From positions 1-8,315 of the forward strand of contig JBCDMA010000178.1 in assembly GCA_038744645.1 (NCBI GenBank): DNA of 8,315 bases, read 5' to 3'. The notes under the pieces were generated by a model. The model worked only from the letters and a program-made list of their open reading frames with translations, did no database searches and was not told the origin of the DNA. Shown here in pieces: positions 7,258-8,315 of the stretch. Origin of the DNA: Glaciecola sp038744645. GTDB lineage: Bacteria; Pseudomonadota; Gammaproteobacteria; Enterobacterales; Alteromonadaceae. The stretch's first letter is position 1; the number at the start of each line of letters is the position of its first letter. The position numbers and the translations under genes are program-made.

Positions 7258-7287
7258 ATTAAATACCAACGCGTTGGTGAGTGTCAG
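7258..7287 (-). promoter_or_regulatory. Predicted promoter of the lipoprotein-DUF1566 unit
   Basis: On the minus strand CTGACA (7287-7282, 5 of 6 to consensus) and TTTAAT (7263-7258, 5 of 6) are separated by 18 nt. Transcription would start near 7251, leaving only about 10 nt before the ATG at 7241. That fits the lack of a Shine-Dalgarno but also hints that the true start could be further downstream. Confidence 0.45.
7265..7278. promoter_or_regulatory. Perfect 14-bp palindrome, candidate operator
   Basis: ACCAACGCGTTGGT is identical to its reverse complement. It falls wholly inside the spacer between the predicted -35 and -10 of the lipoprotein gene, a position where repressors commonly bind. 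It could instead fold as a short hairpin (ACCAA stem, CGCG loop) followed by T-rich DNA and weakly terminate the upstream PAS gene. The cognate regulator is not in the window. Confidence 0.45.
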
Positions 7288-7319
7288 CTAATGTAGATTT
7301 TCAATAAATGATCGTCGAG

Positions 7320-7814
7320 TTAGGACTGCGTGGATTCGAACTCTTTGACTTGCAATTCCAGTAGTTGTTTCTTTGCAGATGCGGCATCGGTCATGTCATA
7401 GATCATCATACAAATATCGTCGACAGTGCCCCTGACCGAAACAAGCGGTGAGAACACGACATTCTGATACATATAAGGCGCTGAGCTGGTAATTGGCCGG
7501 TAGTTTCGAAACTTCAGCAAATAAGGTCTTTGTTCCCACGTAATGAAAGCGCGTGTCCGCAATTCAAACACGGGTTTCACTTTTTGTTTCATCCACGCTT
7601 CGTTTATATCCGGGAAACGCTCTGGAAGGGGTTGATCCTTTATATCCGTGGGCAATATACCGGAGTGCGCTTCCATAAACCCATTCCACACTTTCACGCG
7701 CAACTCTCTATCCAAGACAACAATGCCAACATCCACCGTTTGGATCATGTCCATCATCCAGTGAAATTCCAGGAGTTCGTCTAACGCGTCATTTTTAATT
7801 GTAGAGCTTGTCAC
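7320..7814 (-). CDS. Stand-alone PAS domain protein, CheC-associated
   Basis: This 164-residue cytoplasmic protein consists of one PAS sensor domain, from about residue 17 (FHWMMDMIQTVDVGIVVLD) to about 147 (ICMMIYDMTD). It includes VWNGFMEAHSG (42-52), WEQRPYLLKFRNYRPIT and MYQNVVFSPL. From memory, this subtype usually forms the N-terminal sensor of PAS-GGDEF diguanylate cyclases. Here the protein stops right after a short helical linker (AAS.KKQLLELQVKEF), with no GGDEF, kinase or other output. It might therefore act by binding a partner, plausibly the CheC-like protein encoded 2 nt upstream. I chose GTG 7814 because GGAGG lies 7 nt upstream. The TTG at 7820 would abut the Shine-Dalgarno. 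The ligand is unknown. Confidence 0.78.
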   Translation of the reverse strand: MTSSTIKNDALDELLEFHWMMDMIQTVDVGIVVLDRELRVKVWNGFMEAHSGILPTDIKDQPLPERFPDINEAWMKQKVKPVFELRTRAFITWEQRPYLLKFRNYRPITSSAPYMYQNVVFSPLVSVRGTVDDICMMIYDMTDAASAKKQLLELQVKEFESTQS

Positions 7815-7816
7815 GT

Positions 7817-8315
7817 TCAATCCTCCAATAAATGAGAAAGTTTTGCGTTCATCAGATCCATTGATTCCTCAGTAAATAAAAGCACCATGTCACATTTGAC
7901 ATTGAAACCTTCAATACCGTAACTGATTTCTATAGCGAGGGTCTTTTTCCAGGCATTGCGTTGCGACAATATCAATTCTTGGATATTTTGGTGCTGCCCC
8001 AATACGACGGGGTGCCCTTGGCGAAAATGCATATCAAGTTGTTTAGCAAGGCCACTCAAGCATGTACCAATCAATAAACTGGCAGCGTCCATCAGCAATT
8101 CTAGTTGAATTTGGTCATCAACATCTTCATCCATGCCTATGATTCTGGCAATGTCAGAAAAGCTTGAATCACTCAAGATACAAAGCCCTTCTCCACTTAT
8201 TCCATCCCCCAAAAAGCCTTGGCAAACGCCAGAGGTAGATTCTGTTGCGTCAATATCGGAGAGCATCATATGCAGTTCAGACACTTCTATGAGGTTCACG
8301 TTTGGGATCGGCAAC
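7817..8315 (-). CDS. CheC/CheX-like chemotaxis phosphatase family protein (partial, N-terminus off right edge)
   Basis: About 165 C-terminal residues are visible and read straight into the right edge. The TTG at 8314 is probably an internal codon: LPIPNVNLIEVSEL matches the IPxVxLxPLSEL strand that follows the first helix of CheC proteins. That first helix and its ExxN site would lie outside the window. The second signature helix reads DAASLLIGTCLSGLAKQL, aligning with the ELGN-ILAGSYL region of B. subtilis CheC, so the usual E and N are D and S here (8078-8089). CheC-family enzymes dephosphorylate CheY-P. With this change the visible site may be weak or act only in binding. It is transcribed with the PAS gene, and a response regulator upstream, beyond the edge, would be expected. 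Confidence 0.75.
   Translation of the reverse strand, partial: LPIPNVNLIEVSELHMMLSDIDATESTSGVCQGFLGDGISGEGLCILSDSSFSDIARIIGMDEDVDDQIQLELLMDAASLLIGTCLSGLAKQLDMHFRQGHPVVLGQHQNIQELILSQRNAWKKTLAIEISYGIEGFNVKCDMVLLFTEESMDLMNAKLSHLLED
7822..7826 (-). promoter_or_regulatory. Ribosome binding site that decides the PAS gene start
   Basis: GGAGG on the minus strand lies within the last codons of the CheC-like gene and 7 nt before GTG 7814. The alternative TTG at 7820 starts one base after it, which is too close to be used efficiently. Confidence 0.7.

Noticed and set aside
1..8315. Mobile elements, CRISPR arrays, tRNA or rRNA genes, attachment sites.
   Set aside because: I saw no transposase or integrase motifs, no terminal repeats with target duplications, no spaced direct repeats and no structural RNA signatures on reading both strands.

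Overview
The window looks like chromosomal DNA of a gammaproteobacterium, probably marine and near the Alteromonadales. The housekeeping proteins align well, from memory, with their E. coli counterparts (Cca, SrmB, RdgB, HemW). The base composition is mid-GC, there is an ExeA-type secretion ATPase, and the secreted DUF1566 proteins are of a type common in Vibrio/Shewanella-like bacteria. The genus cannot be fixed from this sequence alone.

Layout. (1) Positions 1-479, minus strand: the N-terminal 159 residues of an ExeA/GspA-like AAA+ ATPase, starting at TTG and running off the left edge. (2) Positions 480-594: a divergent control region with a TTGACA/extended -10 promoter for the ATPase, a 9-bp-arm inverted repeat overlapping it, and a possible extended -10 promoter for the rightward operon. 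(3) Positions 595-4809, plus strand: four housekeeping genes with 1- to 4-nt overlaps, cca - srmB - rdgB - hemW. They cover tRNA 3'-end maturation, ribosome-assembly RNA helicase, nucleotide-pool cleansing and heme/radical-SAM chemistry. (4) Positions 4801-4820: a small AT-rich hairpin across the two convergent stop codons. (5) Positions 4817-7241, minus strand: a two-gene unit made of a long lipoprotein with three PKD/Ig-like domains and a C-terminal DUF1566 (Lcl-type) domain, then a short secreted DUF1566 protein. A perfect 14-bp palindrome lies between the predicted -35 and -10 of the lipoprotein promoter. (6) Positions 7320-8315, minus strand: a CheC/CheX-like phosphatase, cut by the right edge, and 2 nt downstream of it a stand-alone PAS protein that resembles the sensor half of a PAS-GGDEF diguanylate cyclase but has no output domain.

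The four-gene operon is ordinary in function. Its most notable points are the unusual gene order and a Cca whose HD phosphohydrolase motif is eroded. The less-explored biology is in the minus-strand half: a tandem DUF1566 surface pair of unknown function with a possible dedicated operator, next to a CheC-like/PAS signalling pair in which the visible CheC signature and the PAS output domain both depart from the textbook form. I found no mobile element, CRISPR array, tRNA, rRNA or reverse transcriptase. No stretch without a gene exceeds about 115 bp.
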